Shown piece after piece: positions 41,250 to 50,967 of a stretch of 64,000 bases of DNA. The notes below the pieces were generated by a model. It saw nothing but the letters and a program-made list of their open reading frames with translations, was not told where the DNA came from and ran no database searches. Both the position numbers and the translations under genes were made by a program. Numbering within the stretch: the first letter of the stretch is position 1; each line of letters opens with the position of its first letter. Source of the stretch: Candidatus Riflebacteria bacterium HGW-Riflebacteria-2. GTDB lineage: Bacteria > Muiribacteriota > Ozemobacteria > Ozemobacterales > Ozemobacteraceae. The stretch is taken from positions 1-64,000 of the forward strand of contig PGYA01000041.1 in assembly GCA_002839435.1 (NCBI GenBank), read 5' to 3'.

Positions 41250-42476
41250 ATGCGCATTCTGCACACATCTGACTGGCATCTCGGCCGTTCACTCATGCTT
41301 CTCAAAAGGCACGACGAACTGGCGGCCTTTCTAGAATGGCTGATAAAAACGCTCGAAGAGCGTAAGATCGACACTCTGATCGTTGCTGGCGACATTTTTG
41401 ATAACACTACCCCGCCTACTGCTGCACAAGAACTGTATTACCAGTTCCTCGGCCGCGCTGCCAGAACCTGCTGCAACAATATCGTGATCGTCGCCGGCAA
41501 TCACGATTCGCCCAGCCTGCTCGACGCGCCAGCGCAGATTCTCAGAGCCATCAACGTTTATGTCGTCGGCACTCCCGGCAAAGCCCCCGAAAACGAAACA
41601 ATTATTCTTAAAAACCGCAGTGGCGAACCGCAGGGTATAGTGTGCGCCGTGCCCTACCTGCGTGATCGCGACATACGCAGGGTTTTACCGGGCGAATCAG
41701 TAGAAGACAAGGCCAGTGCGCTGATAAAAGGCATGCAGCAACATTATGCGGCAGTCTGCGAAGCCGCCGAGCGCCTGCGTCAGCAACTCGGCGACCTGCC
41801 GCTGATTGCCACCGGCCATCTGTTCACCGCCGGCGGCATAGCGGTAGAGGGCGACGGCGTCAGAGAACTCTATGTCGGTACTATCGCGCATTTCAATGCC
41901 GATCTGTTTCCGCCGACTATCGATTACATGGCTCTCGGGCATCTGCATGCACCGCAGAAAGCTGGCAGCCGCGAGCACATCAGGTATTCGGGTTCGCCGA
42001 TTCCCATGAATTTCTGCGAAGCAAAGCAGCAGAAGAAAGTCATTCAGGTCGAATTTGCCGGGCGCAGACCGCAGATAGAGGGAATTACCGTGCCCTGCTT
42101 CCAGCCACTTGAGAAAATCAGCGGTAGTTTCGACGAATTGACCGGACGCCTCGCACAACTCGTGGGCGCAGACAGCAACGCCTGGCTCGAAATCGAGTAC
42201 ACCGGCGAAATGATTGTTGCGAACCTCGACGAAGAAATCAGCAGAGCCATTGCCGGTTCAAAACTCAAGGTAACCCGCACCATCAACCGCAACAGCAATG
42301 CTTTACGCCTGACTGGCGATAATACGCCGCAGTCACTCGAAGGGATGAGCGAAAAGGATGTTTTCGAGTATTGCCTGAAAGCGCGAAATGTTCCGGAAGA
42401 GCAACACTCTGAGCTGAAGCAGGCCTATCAGGAAATCATCAGCTCTATCGTCGAAAACGACGCGAACAAAGAATAG
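41250..42476 (+). CDS. sbcD: Exonuclease SbcD (Mre11 homologue)
   Basis: 408 residues, the usual SbcD length. The phosphoesterase motifs are complete: HTSDWHLGR, VAGDIFDN, AGNHDSPS, ATGHLF and ALGHLHAPQ, giving the two-manganese nuclease centre. A C-terminal capping and SbcC-binding region follows. With SbcC it forms a complex that opens hairpins and removes protein-blocked DNA ends during repair and replication. This is relevant in a genome with many palindromic repeats. ATG 41250 follows aggggc. The sbcC gene starts eight bases after the stop, so the two form an operon. Confidence 0.95.
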   Translation: MRILHTSDWHLGRSLMLLKRHDELAAFLEWLIKTLEERKIDTLIVAGDIFDNTTPPTAAQELYYQFLGRAARTCCNNIVIVAGNHDSPSLLDAPAQILRAINVYVVGTPGKAPENETIILKNRSGEPQGIVCAVPYLRDRDIRRVLPGESVEDKASALIKGMQQHYAAVCEAAERLRQQLGDLPLIATGHLFTAGGIAVEGDGVRELYVGTIAHFNADLFPPTIDYMALGHLHAPQKAGSREHIRYSGSPIPMNFCEAKQQKKVIQVEFAGRRPQIEGITVPCFQPLEKISGSFDELTGRLAQLVGADSNAWLEIEYTGEMIVANLDEEISRAIAGSKLKVTRTINRNSNALRLTGDNTPQSLEGMSEKDVFEYCLKARNVPEEQHSELKQAYQEIISSIVENDANKE

Positions 42477-42484
42477 GAGCTGCC

Positions 42485-45400
42485 ATGAAGATACTCGAAC
42501 TGCGTTTCAAGAACCTGAACTCGTTGCAGGGTGAATGGAATATCAACTTTATGGCGCCAGAATACCTTGCCGACGGCATTTTTGCCATGACCGGGCCAAC
42601 CGGCTCAGGCAAATCGACGATTCTTGACGCGATCTGCCTCGCGCTCTACGGCCGCACGCCACGCCTCAAAATAATCAGCCAGAGCACCAACGAAATCATG
42701 TCGCGGCAAACCGGCGAATGCTTCGCCGAGGTGCTCTTTGAATGCCAGAGCGGTCGTTTTCGCTGCCACTGGAGCCAGCACCGTGCACACCGCAAGCCTG
42801 ACGGCAAATTTGCCAATGCGGCGCATGAGATTTCCGATGCATCTAGCGGCAAGGTGCTTGAAACGAAAAAGGCAGAAGTGCTTGCTCTCGTCGAAGAAAA
42901 AACCGGCATGGATTTTGAACGTTTCACCCGTTCGGTTCTGCTTGCGCAGGGCGACTTTGCCGCGTTTCTACAATCTGATGCGCGCGGACGCGCTCCGATC
43001 CTCGAACAGATTACCGGCACCGATATTTACAGTCAGATTTCCGTCAAGGTTTTCGAACGCCACAGTGAAGAAAATAACAAGCTAGAACAGCTGAATGCTG
43101 CGGTTTCTGGCATCATGTTTATGAGCGAAGATGAAGAGCAGCAGACCACTGATCTGTTGACACAAAAGCAGAGCAGCAGCAGCAAGCTCAGCCAGAACAG
43201 CGCTGAAAATACCAGAGCCATCCAGTGGCTCACCAATATAGACTCACTGCGCCAGGATCTGGTAAAGCTTGCTGGCGAATCAGCTGTCATTGACCAGCAG
43301 ATCGAATCTTTCAGGGAAACCAGCACCATCCTGAAGCGGGCTGATCAGGCGGCTGAGCTCGACGGCGACTATTCGGCGCTGACCACAACCCGGCAGCAAC
43401 AGAAATCTGAGCAAAATCAGCTGCAGACCTGCGAGCAGGGCCTGCCTGAACACGAGAAAGTTCTGAACGAAACCGCCGCTCAGCTGAAAAACTGCGAACA
43501 GGCTACTGCCAGCAGTAAGGCTGCCAGACAGGCAGAAGCGCCTTTGTTGTTGCAGGTCCGCGCCCTCGATCTCAGAGCAATTGAGCTTGAGAAATCGGTT
43601 AAAGAATCTGAAAACGAACTCAAGAAAAGTGAAAAGCAGCTGAGCGCCAACCGCGAAAGTCTTGTGAGTGTAGAAAAGGCCAGCACGTCCGAGCAGGCTA
43701 AGCTCGCAATAATCAAAGCCTGGCTTGCCGCGAATGCCGGCGATGAGAAGCTGGTCAGCGAATTTTCGGCGATTTCAGCGCAGATCGGCAATCTTGCGGC
43801 ATATTTCAAAGACCTGGCCGCAAGCGAAAGTACATTTGCCGATGCTGAAAAGCAGTCGAAAAAGCTTGCCAAAGCCTGTCAAGAGTGCGAAAAAAAATGC
43901 CGGGCTGCCAACAAAGAATACGAAGACGCACAAAAAGAAACCGGAAAAATCGCAGAAAAGCTGCAGAAGCTTCTCGAAGGGCTTCCGCTCAGCGAATATC
44001 ATGCCAGACGCGAAGCTCTGCTCGAAAAGAAATACCTGCTCGAAAAAATCGCCAGTCTCGAAGAAGAGCGGCAAATGCTGCAGGACGGTCTCCCCTGCCC
44101 TCTTTGCGGTGCGCTTGAGCACCCTTATGCTGCTGGCAATGTTCCCGCCATCAAGCAATCTGACAAGGGAATCAAGCAGCTTGCCAAGCTTATAAAAAGC
44201 GCCGAGACCCTCGAAAAACAGCTCAAGGAGCTGCGCGACAACGAAGTTGCACTCATGCAGAAGCGCAGCGAAGCCGAAGGCAAGCTCGGCATGGCGCAGC
44301 ACGAAATGGCAACGCACCTGAAGACTTCTGGCCAGCAGGCGAAAGAGCTCGAAAAAGCAGGCAAAAAAGTCGCAGAAGCAAAAGCAGCAGTTCTCAAAAA
44401 TCTCGGCGAATATGGCATTACGGAGCTTCCCGAAGGTGATGCCGAAGAAATTCTCGTCGCTCTGCGCACCCGCCTTACGACCTGGCAGAATCAGCAGAAC
44501 AGTCGCAGTGAAAGCGAAACCCTTCTGCACAAGCATAATGCTGAGTTACAAAACCTCGCCGGAATCAGCAAAACCCTGCAAGAATCTGTTGCCGCGAGAA
44601 AATCAGAACTGGCCGGGCGTCAGAGCAACCTTCAACAGCTGCGTATTGAGCGCAGGCAGTTATACGGCGACAAAAACCCCGATGCCGAAGAAGCGCGCCT
44701 CGAACAGCAGCTCCACCTCACGGAAAATGCCGAAAAAGAAGCGCGTGAGCAGCATGAGCAGTCTGGCAACAGGCTCAACCATATTAAATCACAGAGCAAA
44801 GCCCTCACAGAAAGCATCACCCGAAGGACAAAAGAGCTGGAAAACCTTGAGAAAGGGTTTGCGCTCAACCTTGCCCGCAAAGGCTTTGCTGACGAAACAG
44901 ACTTTGCAGCGTGCCGAATGTCGGCTGAACAGCGCAATGAGCTCAAAAATCGCGCCAATGAGCTTGACCGCAAAAAGACCGAAATCACCGCCCGCAGAGC
45001 CGACCGCGAAAAGGTGCTGGCCGAGGAACTGGCGAAGAATTTAAGCGAATCGAGTCTAGATGACCTTAAAAAGATGCAGGTTGAGCTTGAGGCTGTATTG
45101 AAGGCTCTGGGCGAAGAAATCGGTGCACTGCGCCAGAAGCTGCTCGACAACGACAGGGCAAAGGAACTGATCAAGAGCAAAAAGACGGCCATAGAAGCAC
45201 AGCGCACAGAATGCCGGAAGTGGAAGATTCTCAACGATCTGATCGGCTCGTCAGATGGCAACAAGTATCGCAAATTCGCCCAGGGCATCACGTTTGAGAT
45301 GCTGGTCGAGCTCGCCAACGAACAGCTGCGCGCCATGACCGACCGCTACATTCTACTACATGACCGCGCAAATCCTCTTGAACTACAGGTCATCGACACC

Positions 45401-45730
45401 TGGCAGGCAGGCCGCATCCGTTCGACCCAGAATCTTTCCGGCGGCGAAAGCTTTATTGTCAGCCTGGCTCTCGCCCTCGGCCTGTCAAAAATGGCCAGCA
45501 AAAAGGTGCGCATCGACTCGCTGTTTCTCGACGAAGGCTTCGGTACCCTCGATGAAGACGCCCTCGAAACCGCCCTCGAAACCCTGGCCGGCCTGCAGCA
45601 GACCGGCAAACTGATCGGCATCATCTCGCATGTTCCTTCACTCAAAGAACGCATCAGCACCCAGATCACCGTCAAACCCGTCGCCGCCGGCCGCAGCCGC
45701 ATCGAAGGGCCCGGCGTCACTGCCGTCTGA
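42485..45730 (+). CDS. sbcC: Exonuclease subunit SbcC (Rad50 homologue)
   Basis: 1081 residues, typical of SbcC. Walker A GPTGSGKST lies at 37-45, followed by two long coiled coils (about 180-520 and 560-880) flanking a zinc hook CPLC at 538-541. The ABC signature NLSGGESF and Walker B LFLDEGFGTLDE are near the C-terminus. It is the ATPase and tether of the SbcCD nuclease. ATG 42485 follows taggag. Gene order sbcD-sbcC is the common one. Downstream is a repeat with inverted arms and no clear terminator. Confidence 0.95.
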   Translation: MKILELRFKNLNSLQGEWNINFMAPEYLADGIFAMTGPTGSGKSTILDAICLALYGRTPRLKIISQSTNEIMSRQTGECFAEVLFECQSGRFRCHWSQHRAHRKPDGKFANAAHEISDASSGKVLETKKAEVLALVEEKTGMDFERFTRSVLLAQGDFAAFLQSDARGRAPILEQITGTDIYSQISVKVFERHSEENNKLEQLNAAVSGIMFMSEDEEQQTTDLLTQKQSSSSKLSQNSAENTRAIQWLTNIDSLRQDLVKLAGESAVIDQQIESFRETSTILKRADQAAELDGDYSALTTTRQQQKSEQNQLQTCEQGLPEHEKVLNETAAQLKNCEQATASSKAARQAEAPLLLQVRALDLRAIELEKSVKESENELKKSEKQLSANRESLVSVEKASTSEQAKLAIIKAWLAANAGDEKLVSEFSAISAQIGNLAAYFKDLAASESTFADAEKQSKKLAKACQECEKKCRAANKEYEDAQKETGKIAEKLQKLLEGLPLSEYHARREALLEKKYLLEKIASLEEERQMLQDGLPCPLCGALEHPYAAGNVPAIKQSDKGIKQLAKLIKSAETLEKQLKELRDNEVALMQKRSEAEGKLGMAQHEMATHLKTSGQQAKELEKAGKKVAEAKAAVLKNLGEYGITELPEGDAEEILVALRTRLTTWQNQQNSRSESETLLHKHNAELQNLAGISKTLQESVAARKSELAGRQSNLQQLRIERRQLYGDKNPDAEEARLEQQLHLTENAEKEAREQHEQSGNRLNHIKSQSKALTESITRRTKELENLEKGFALNLARKGFADETDFAACRMSAEQRNELKNRANELDRKKTEITARRADREKVLAEELAKNLSESSLDDLKKMQVELEAVLKALGEEIGALRQKLLDNDRAKELIKSKKTAIEAQRTECRKWKILNDLIGSSDGNKYRKFAQGITFEMLVELANEQLRAMTDRYILLHDRANPLELQVIDTWQAGRIRSTQNLSGGESFIVSLALALGLSKMASKKVRIDSLFLDEGFGTLDEDALETALETLAGLQQTGKLIGIISHVPSLKERISTQITVKPVAAGRSRIEGPGVTAV

Positions 45731-45740
45731 CAGAAGAGAA

Positions 45741-45840
45741 CTATCCGCAGATTTCTCCGATGACGCAGATAAGAAAGGCATTTTTGCTCAAGCTCCACTT
45801 CGCTTCAATCTGCGCTCATCTGTGGAATCTGCGGACAAAA
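45741..45840. repeat. AATCTGCG-family repeat arranged as an inverted pair
   Basis: The left arm (tccgcagattt..ccgatgacgcagat) is the approximate reverse complement of the right arm (atctgcgctcatctgtggaatctgcgga), about 45 bases apart. A transcript through this region could form a large hairpin after sbcC. Confidence 0.65.
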
Positions 45841-45949
45841 GGGGTTTTCTGACTATGAGAATGTCTTTCGCAGAATCTGACTCTTCAATTCGATTGCCAC
45901 AGACACAGTTAGCAGTTAAAATTGAGATTAAACAAATTATGGAGGGGAA

Positions 45950-46993
45950 ATGAATATTCACGATTGCTTGATTGGCCGCAAAACGACTTGTCTGGTGATT
46001 TTAGCTGTTTTGTTCTCTTTTTATTCATTGCCTGGTTTTGCCGAGGGAATCTCAGCCAAATTACGTTATGAGAAGAGAATGAGCGAGGCCGTCGTGCTTG
46101 AAGCCACGATTTCGCCGGACAGCAAAACCCTGATCACTCTGAATGGCGATTTTTCGGTAGGCCTCTGGGATCTGCAAACCGGACAACTTCTCAAATCGCT
46201 GACTGGCCACAAAGGAAGGCTCATGCGGGTCGCCGTCAGCGCTGATGGCAAATACCTTGCGACCGGCGCCTGGGATAAAGATAAGGTAAAAATCTGGAAC
46301 ATGGCAACTGGCGAACTGATTCGCGAAATGGCCAACTTTGACGACCTTGCCTCGCTGGCACTTTCCAACGACGGGCAGCTTCTTGCCGCTTCCGGCATTC
46401 CATCAGGACAGACGAAAGATTGTACCGTTGAGTTATGGGATGTTGCGAAAGGCACCCGGCTTGCGGTTCTTGCGAAAAAGCCGGTGGACCATTTTTACCC
46501 CGGTTCTCTGCGTTTCAGTCCGGACGGCAAGCATCTTGCAGCCGGTGTACAGAACCGGTCGCACGGAATCCTGATATGGGACGTAGCTACGCAAAAACTC
46601 CTGAAAAACATACCGCACGCCAACGACGTGATTGCTATCGACTACAGCCCAGATGGCAAAAAAATCGCCGGCGGCGGCATGGGCAACACCGCCTGTGTCT
46701 GGGATGCACAGACCGGCAAGCTTTTGCTGCAGATGAAGGGGCACACCGATCACATAACCGGTGCCAGCTTTCATCCCGGTGGCAGATATTTCGCCACCAC
46801 CAGCTTCGGCAGCAAGAGCCTCTTTCGCATCTGGGATCTGCAGACCGGCACCGAGGCCTACGCTCATGCAGGTCGCGCCCGCACCCATAACCTCACCTTC
46901 AGCCGCGATGGCAAGTCACTTGCGGTAGTCATCACCACCTACGGCAACCTCGGCGACCCCGCCACCCTTGAAGTCTACGACATCAACCAGTAA
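45950..46993 (+). CDS. Secreted WD40-repeat beta-propeller protein
   Basis: 347 residues with a signal peptide (about 1-31). About seven WD40 blades follow, with recurrent motifs such as VGLWDLQTGQLL, VKIWNMATGELI, CVWDAQTGKLL and FRIWDLQTGTEA, each preceded by SPDGK-type loops. This makes a single propeller, likely periplasmic and used for protein interaction. ATG 45950 is preceded by ggagggg. No enzyme domain is attached. WD40 proteins are uncommon in many bacterial phyla but frequent in cyanobacteria, planctomycetes and several candidate phyla. Confidence 0.85.
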   Translation: MNIHDCLIGRKTTCLVILAVLFSFYSLPGFAEGISAKLRYEKRMSEAVVLEATISPDSKTLITLNGDFSVGLWDLQTGQLLKSLTGHKGRLMRVAVSADGKYLATGAWDKDKVKIWNMATGELIREMANFDDLASLALSNDGQLLAASGIPSGQTKDCTVELWDVAKGTRLAVLAKKPVDHFYPGSLRFSPDGKHLAAGVQNRSHGILIWDVATQKLLKNIPHANDVIAIDYSPDGKKIAGGGMGNTACVWDAQTGKLLLQMKGHTDHITGASFHPGGRYFATTSFGSKSLFRIWDLQTGTEAYAHAGRARTHNLTFSRDGKSLAVVITTYGNLGDPATLEVYDINQ

Positions 46994-47017
46994 AATTTTC
47001 CCCAAAGTGTTTTTCGG

Positions 47018-47072
47018 CTGATCTACTGACAGGAGCAGCAAAATAACTTTCTGCTCCTGAATAACAGATCAG
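47018..47072 (+). other. Two-part hairpin followed by a short leader-like frame
   Basis: An outer 7-bp stem (47018-47024 / 47066-47072) and an inner 9-bp stem (47030-47038 / 47051-47059) are both perfect. No T-run follows, so it is not a standard terminator. Immediately behind, aggagaaaaac precedes ATG 47082, which opens an 18-codon frame ending at 47138, overlapping the start of the GxxExxY gene. That frame may be the original N-terminus of the GxxExxY gene before a repeat or indel disturbed it. Confidence 0.4.
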
Positions 47073-47130
47073 GAGAAAAACATGAGAGAAGGAAAAGAAG
47101 AAAAGAATAATCCGCAGTCGCCCACAGGAT

Positions 47131-47625
47131 GTGGGTGATACTCGGGCGCATCAGGATGGAAGCGCCCGGGTGATTGCTCCGATTGCCCAGATTAGAGCCG
47201 GAAAATCAGCGAAGGACGAAACAGAGAGCCTCACTCCCGCAAGGTATGCAAGGGACTTACAAACTTATGCGATTATCGGGGCCGCAATGCGAGTTCATTC
47301 TGAGCTCGGACCAGGCTTTCTCGAATCTGTTTATAATGAATCTCTGGAAATCGAATTCCTGCAGACAGGAATTCCTTATGAACGCGAGGCCTCTTTGCCT
47401 GTATATTTTCGCGAAACACTACTGGAATCATCATTTAGAGCAGACTTCATATGCTTCAACACCGCTATTGTAGAAGTAAAAGCTCTTCGATCATTGAGCG
47501 GCACCGAAGAATCTCAACTCATCAATTATCTGAAAGCAGCCCGACTGCACAAAGGCCTATTGATAAACTTTGGCACAAAATCACTGCAGTTCAAAAGATT
47601 TGTTTTAAATCTGCCAAAATCATAA
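47131..47625 (+). CDS. GxxExxY family protein (PD-(D/E)XK nuclease-like fold)
   Basis: 164 residues with a GTG start. The core from about residue 44 is a clear GxxExxY protein: AAMRVHSELGPGFLESVYNESLEIEF, YFRETLLES, RADFICFNTAIVEVKAL, YLKAARLHKGLLINFG. The D..F...VEVKA pattern fits the nuclease-like fold of the family, whose function is not established. The first about 40 residues come from GC-rich, hairpin-forming sequence (47100-47200) that looks like an interspersed repeat. The annotated start is therefore uncertain, and the original start may be ATG 47082 in another frame. Confidence 0.75.
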   Translation: MGDTRAHQDGSARVIAPIAQIRAGKSAKDETESLTPARYARDLQTYAIIGAAMRVHSELGPGFLESVYNESLEIEFLQTGIPYEREASLPVYFRETLLESSFRADFICFNTAIVEVKALRSLSGTEESQLINYLKAARLHKGLLINFGTKSLQFKRFVLNLPKS

Positions 47626-47649
47626 TGAGCTCAGGAGAAGAAAGAGAAC

Positions 47650-47815
47650 ATCCACAGATTACACAGATGACGCAGATAAGAAGAGAATTTTTCTTATAAA
47701 AGGCCCCATTCTGTCCAATCTGTGCTCATCAACGGAATCTGCGGCTAAATCTTACGTGACCTGCTTCTTCAATCTGCGTATATCTGCGCAATCTGCGGAA
47801 AAGCTCTTCTGCCTG
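47650..47815. repeat. AATCTGCG-family repeat island in both orientations
   Basis: cacagattacacagatgacgcagat (47653 onward) is followed by inverse phrases caatctgtgctcatcaacggaatctgcgg and caatctgcgtatatctgcgcaatctgcgg. It fills most of the gap between the GxxExxY gene and the small membrane protein gene. Confidence 0.65.
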
Positions 47816-47891
47816 TGAAATTTTCTGAGAAATAGATTACAATGAACGAACATGCTGGGGACATAAATTTGCACGGAAGGCGGAGCCAAAC

Positions 47892-48188
47892 ATGGGGTCG
47901 CTGCTTGTTTCAATATTAAAGCTGTTGATTGCGCTGGCAACCCTTGGTTGTGCCGTCTTTCTTGGCTTGAAACTCGAACCGGAAAAGGAACTGGCTGATC
48001 GGGCGCTATTGATGTTCGGCGTTGGCCTGTCAACTTTCTCGCCCCTCGGATTGATCCTGTATGTGAAATTCTGGGAGTCCAATCCTGAGTTCTCGGCAGC
48101 ATGCGGCAAGCAGGCAATCATTGGCCTGACGTGTTTCATCAGTTTCTCTCTGATTGCTCACGCCTACTCAGCTTCAATTGCCCGCTGA
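47892..48188 (+). CDS. Small membrane protein, unknown function
   Basis: 98 residues with three hydrophobic segments (about 5-28, 38-58 and 75-95) and a short charged loop after the first. A good Shine-Dalgarno (ggag, seven bases before ATG 47892) supports it as a real gene although it is small. No family recognised. It is not closely spaced with neighbours. Confidence 0.6.
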   Translation: MGSLLVSILKLLIALATLGCAVFLGLKLEPEKELADRALLMFGVGLSTFSPLGLILYVKFWESNPEFSAACGKQAIIGLTCFISFSLIAHAYSASIAR

Positions 48189-48398
48189 TAAAATTTTCGC
48201 TCAGTCAAATTCTTTAGCAATATTGGCGTACCATGCAAGCCAGCAAACTAAGGAAATCTGCTGCGGCAATGCGTAAAAATTCCTCATTCAGGGCGCTTGA
48301 GCATGTGCTGATAGCACAAAAGCACTGTTTCAGGCTGGCATGATTTATGCTCTGACAATGCTGTCGGCAAATCAAGATAGCAATGAAAGGTTGGAGCC

Positions 48399-48803
48399 AT
48401 GAGCAAACAGAATATTTTCGGAGTGATTATCTGGGTTGCGGCACTCGCTTTAATGAGCACCATAGAGGGCATGCGCGTTTTTGCCTTTATCAATATTCCG
48501 GCGCTGCTATGGGTCAGCATGGGTATCGTCGGTGCATTGCTGATTACCAAAGATCCCAGCCAGAGCCGCAACGAAAAACTTAAGGTTGCCGCCCATGCCG
48601 CCTGGATGACTGGAATAATCAGCTTTGCTGTTGGCCTGGTAACCATGCTCAGCAACCTCGATGACCCTAAAATGATCGGACCCAACCTTGCAGTAGCACT
48701 GCTCAGCATTCTTTATGCAGCCGTTGTCAGCCTGGTCTGCAATACTCTCGCCCTGCGCCACGAAGCAAAAACAGGACGATGGCAGCAGGCAGCCACCAGA
48801 TAA
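48399..48803 (+). CDS. Small membrane protein with MotA-N-terminus-like segment
   Basis: 134 residues with four hydrophobic segments. The stretch FAFINIPALLWVSMGIVGALLIT resembles the first part of MotA-type stator proteins (a short amphipathic turn, then a helix). The proton-channel and cytoplasmic domains of MotA are absent, so a stator role is unlikely. Shine-Dalgarno ggag lies just ahead of ATG 48399. Its last 77 bases overlap, on the opposite strand, the end of the protease gene at 48727. Confidence 0.6.
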   Translation: MSKQNIFGVIIWVAALALMSTIEGMRVFAFINIPALLWVSMGIVGALLITKDPSQSRNEKLKVAAHAAWMTGIISFAVGLVTMLSNLDDPKMIGPNLAVALLSILYAAVVSLVCNTLALRHEAKTGRWQQAATR

Positions 48804-50967
48804 CGGCATTGCCGCTGCCATACCAGTAACCGCCGACCGGGTCACAGGCCGGGAACCAGCCGGTGCACAGCAACAGTGCCGGGCCGCATAGCAGAATATC
48901 ACCGAGAATGGCTAACGGAACCTGCCGGGTATTGCGGGCAAGCTCCACCAGGCGCCAGCCGGCAACCAGCGCGAACAGGCTGCCATAGGGGTCAGCGGCG
49001 AGGCCGCCGCGAAATAACGCATATAGAAGCGCCGGACCCAGAGTGCTGCCACGGCCGCGGTTCCACTGGATGGCGGCTTCCCATACTACCAGGCCAAAAG
49101 CGGCAGAGCCCGCCAGAAAGAGCATTGCAGAAAACAATGTCTGTGCGGCCTCAAAACCCATGGGGCGCCAGCCGGCCTGAAAAACGGCCAGCAGCGGCGA
49201 TATGATGCCAACTGCCAGAAAGATTGCCAGATCAGCTGAAGCGCCAATGCGCGGTCTTATGTCTGCGGCTGATACGGCTGCCTGCTGGTCAGCGGGCTCA
49301 AAGTTCCAGCGGCCGATCTGCCAGGCAAGTGCCATCCAGAGAATGATGCACAGGGTTTCGGCCAGTATGATTCTATGAAGATCAGACAAGGCCGCGAGAC
49401 CGCCATAAGGAATCATCGAAATAACCAGAAAGCGCAGGAACCAGGAGCCGGCAAGCCCGGTCAGACTGACAACAAGCCAGCGGAATGCGGTTCCCGATGA
49501 ATGCGACAGCCAGCAGCGTTTTAATCTGGCAGTCAGCTTCGGCCGCAACACCGTATACCCTGTCACCAGCAGAGCTGAAACAACTGCCGCCAGCACCCAG
49601 GCAATCAAACGACTGAAACCATCATAGTGAAGCTTCTCGGGCATTGGTCTCCTGGCGGCGCCAGCCTCCAAATCAATCGCAGAATACGACTGCCGCGCCT
49701 TTGCAATCAGTCCGCGCACCGCTTCATTTCCCGGCAGATCCGGATCAACCTTCCGCAGCCAGCCAGGCGCTTCGAAAAGCTGCCCTTTGTCCAGGCATTT
49801 TTGCGCCTCATAAATACGTGCCTGGCTGATCAGACTCTTTTGCTCTTCATCTGCAAGAAAGCTCGTAGAAAGACCATTTAAAAGAATCTGCATCTCGACA
49901 AAACCGCGGTTCTTTGCCAGCCACTGCAGTCGCGATGAAACCTCAGCGCGGGTCTGATTTTCGAGCACGCGCTGCCGGATGAATTGTTGTTTCCAGGCAG
50001 ATGCAAAAGAATCCAGTGGCTGTCCGGTAACGATCGGATACACGGAATGAAAAGGGCGGGCCAGACGCAAGCCATTAATCAGCCTGCGAAGAGTCTTGTC
50101 CCCGTGCCGGTCAAGAAGCATGGCGACTGCATCGCGCGCATGCCATTCGACTTCGTGCCCGGGCCAGGAAAAAGCAGGCGAAACCGCATCGAGATCAACC
50201 AGGCTGCTCTGCCGCACCATTGCATATTTTCCCCAGCCGTCAGCGTCATGCATTGCCTTTCCCGAAACATGCTCGGCCAGTCCTTCGTTCAACCAGCGCG
50301 GGCAGTCGACTGGCAATCCTGGAATAAGTGCCCAGAGCAGATACAGGTGAGTAAGTTCATGCATAACGGTGCGCAGCGGCTCGTCGCTTTCAGAATCTAT
50401 GGCCAGCGCAAATGGATTGTCGAAGTGCCCGTGCGAATCATACAGTGCACGCAGCTCGATAACCGGTAGAGGCGGCGAGCCAGGCAGCAGTTGCGCCAGA
50501 CTTGCAACTGACCGTCCGGCAGCATTGAACCAGGCATAGCCAGGCGCCAAATGAGAAGCAGAATCGCCTTCCGCCAACAGGGACGGTGGCGATTTACCCT
50601 TGTCTATTCTGAAACGCAGAGCGCCAATACCAACTTCACGACTATTCGCGCGCAACTTTGCCTGAGCTTCAGCTTCGAATTGAACTCTTTCAGTAATTTC
50701 CCTGATAAATGGGCGGCGGGGTGCAAGTTCCCAGGCTGCTGCTGCCAGCGGGAGTCGGTCAAAAAACTGTGCAATCAACCCCACGATTGGAAAAAAAGCA
50801 GCAGTAAGCACCAGAGCGATAACTATTTTGCCCTTGTGCTGTCTCAAAAAGGGCGACCAGCTGCCGCCGCCACCTTCCTTCTCTATCCTGAACATCGTCA
50901 ACCAGGCAAACGCCAGAACCAGCAAAAATGCCAGCAATTCGGAATTTCCCCAACCCTGCAGCAACAC
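48727..50967 (-). CDS. Multispan membrane protein with a gluzincin (HExxH...E) peptidase domain
   Basis: 746 residues. Two N-terminal helices (about 8-22 and 47-68) are followed by an extracytoplasmic or cytoplasmic soluble region holding the zinc motif HELTH (His203, Glu204, His207) and the third ligand Glu228 in WLNEGLAEH. This is the pattern of MA-clan peptidases of the DUF1570/'peptidase MA-like' kind. A helical region of about 180 residues follows, then about seven to eight C-terminal membrane helices (about 455-740). This fusion of a metallopeptidase with a C-terminal membrane bundle could make it an intramembrane or membrane-proximal protease. The substrate is unknown. The end overlaps the convergent gene at 48399. 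Confidence 0.75.
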   Translation of the reverse strand: MLLQGWGNSELLAFLLVLAFAWLTMFRIEKEGGGGSWSPFLRQHKGKIVIALVLTAAFFPIVGLIAQFFDRLPLAAAAWELAPRRPFIREITERVQFEAEAQAKLRANSREVGIGALRFRIDKGKSPPSLLAEGDSASHLAPGYAWFNAAGRSVASLAQLLPGSPPLPVIELRALYDSHGHFDNPFALAIDSESDEPLRTVMHELTHLYLLWALIPGLPVDCPRWLNEGLAEHVSGKAMHDADGWGKYAMVRQSSLVDLDAVSPAFSWPGHEVEWHARDAVAMLLDRHGDKTLRRLINGLRLARPFHSVYPIVTGQPLDSFASAWKQQFIRQRVLENQTRAEVSSRLQWLAKNRGFVEMQILLNGLSTSFLADEEQKSLISQARIYEAQKCLDKGQLFEAPGWLRKVDPDLPGNEAVRGLIAKARQSYSAIDLEAGAARRPMPEKLHYDGFSRLIAWVLAAVVSALLVTGYTVLRPKLTARLKRCWLSHSSGTAFRWLVVSLTGLAGSWFLRFLVISMIPYGGLAALSDLHRIILAETLCIILWMALAWQIGRWNFEPADQQAAVSAADIRPRIGASADLAIFLAVGIISPLLAVFQAGWRPMGFEAAQTLFSAMLFLAGSAAFGLVVWEAAIQWNRGRGSTLGPALLYALFRGGLAADPYGSLFALVAGWRLVELARNTRQVPLAILGDILLCGPALLLCTGWFPACDPVGGYWYGSGNAVIWWLPAAIVLFLLRGAGREYCRPG

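Noticed and set aside
48399..48803. Flagellar stator MotA
   Set aside because: Only a short N-terminal-like segment is similar; the channel and cytoplasmic domains and a MotB partner are absent.
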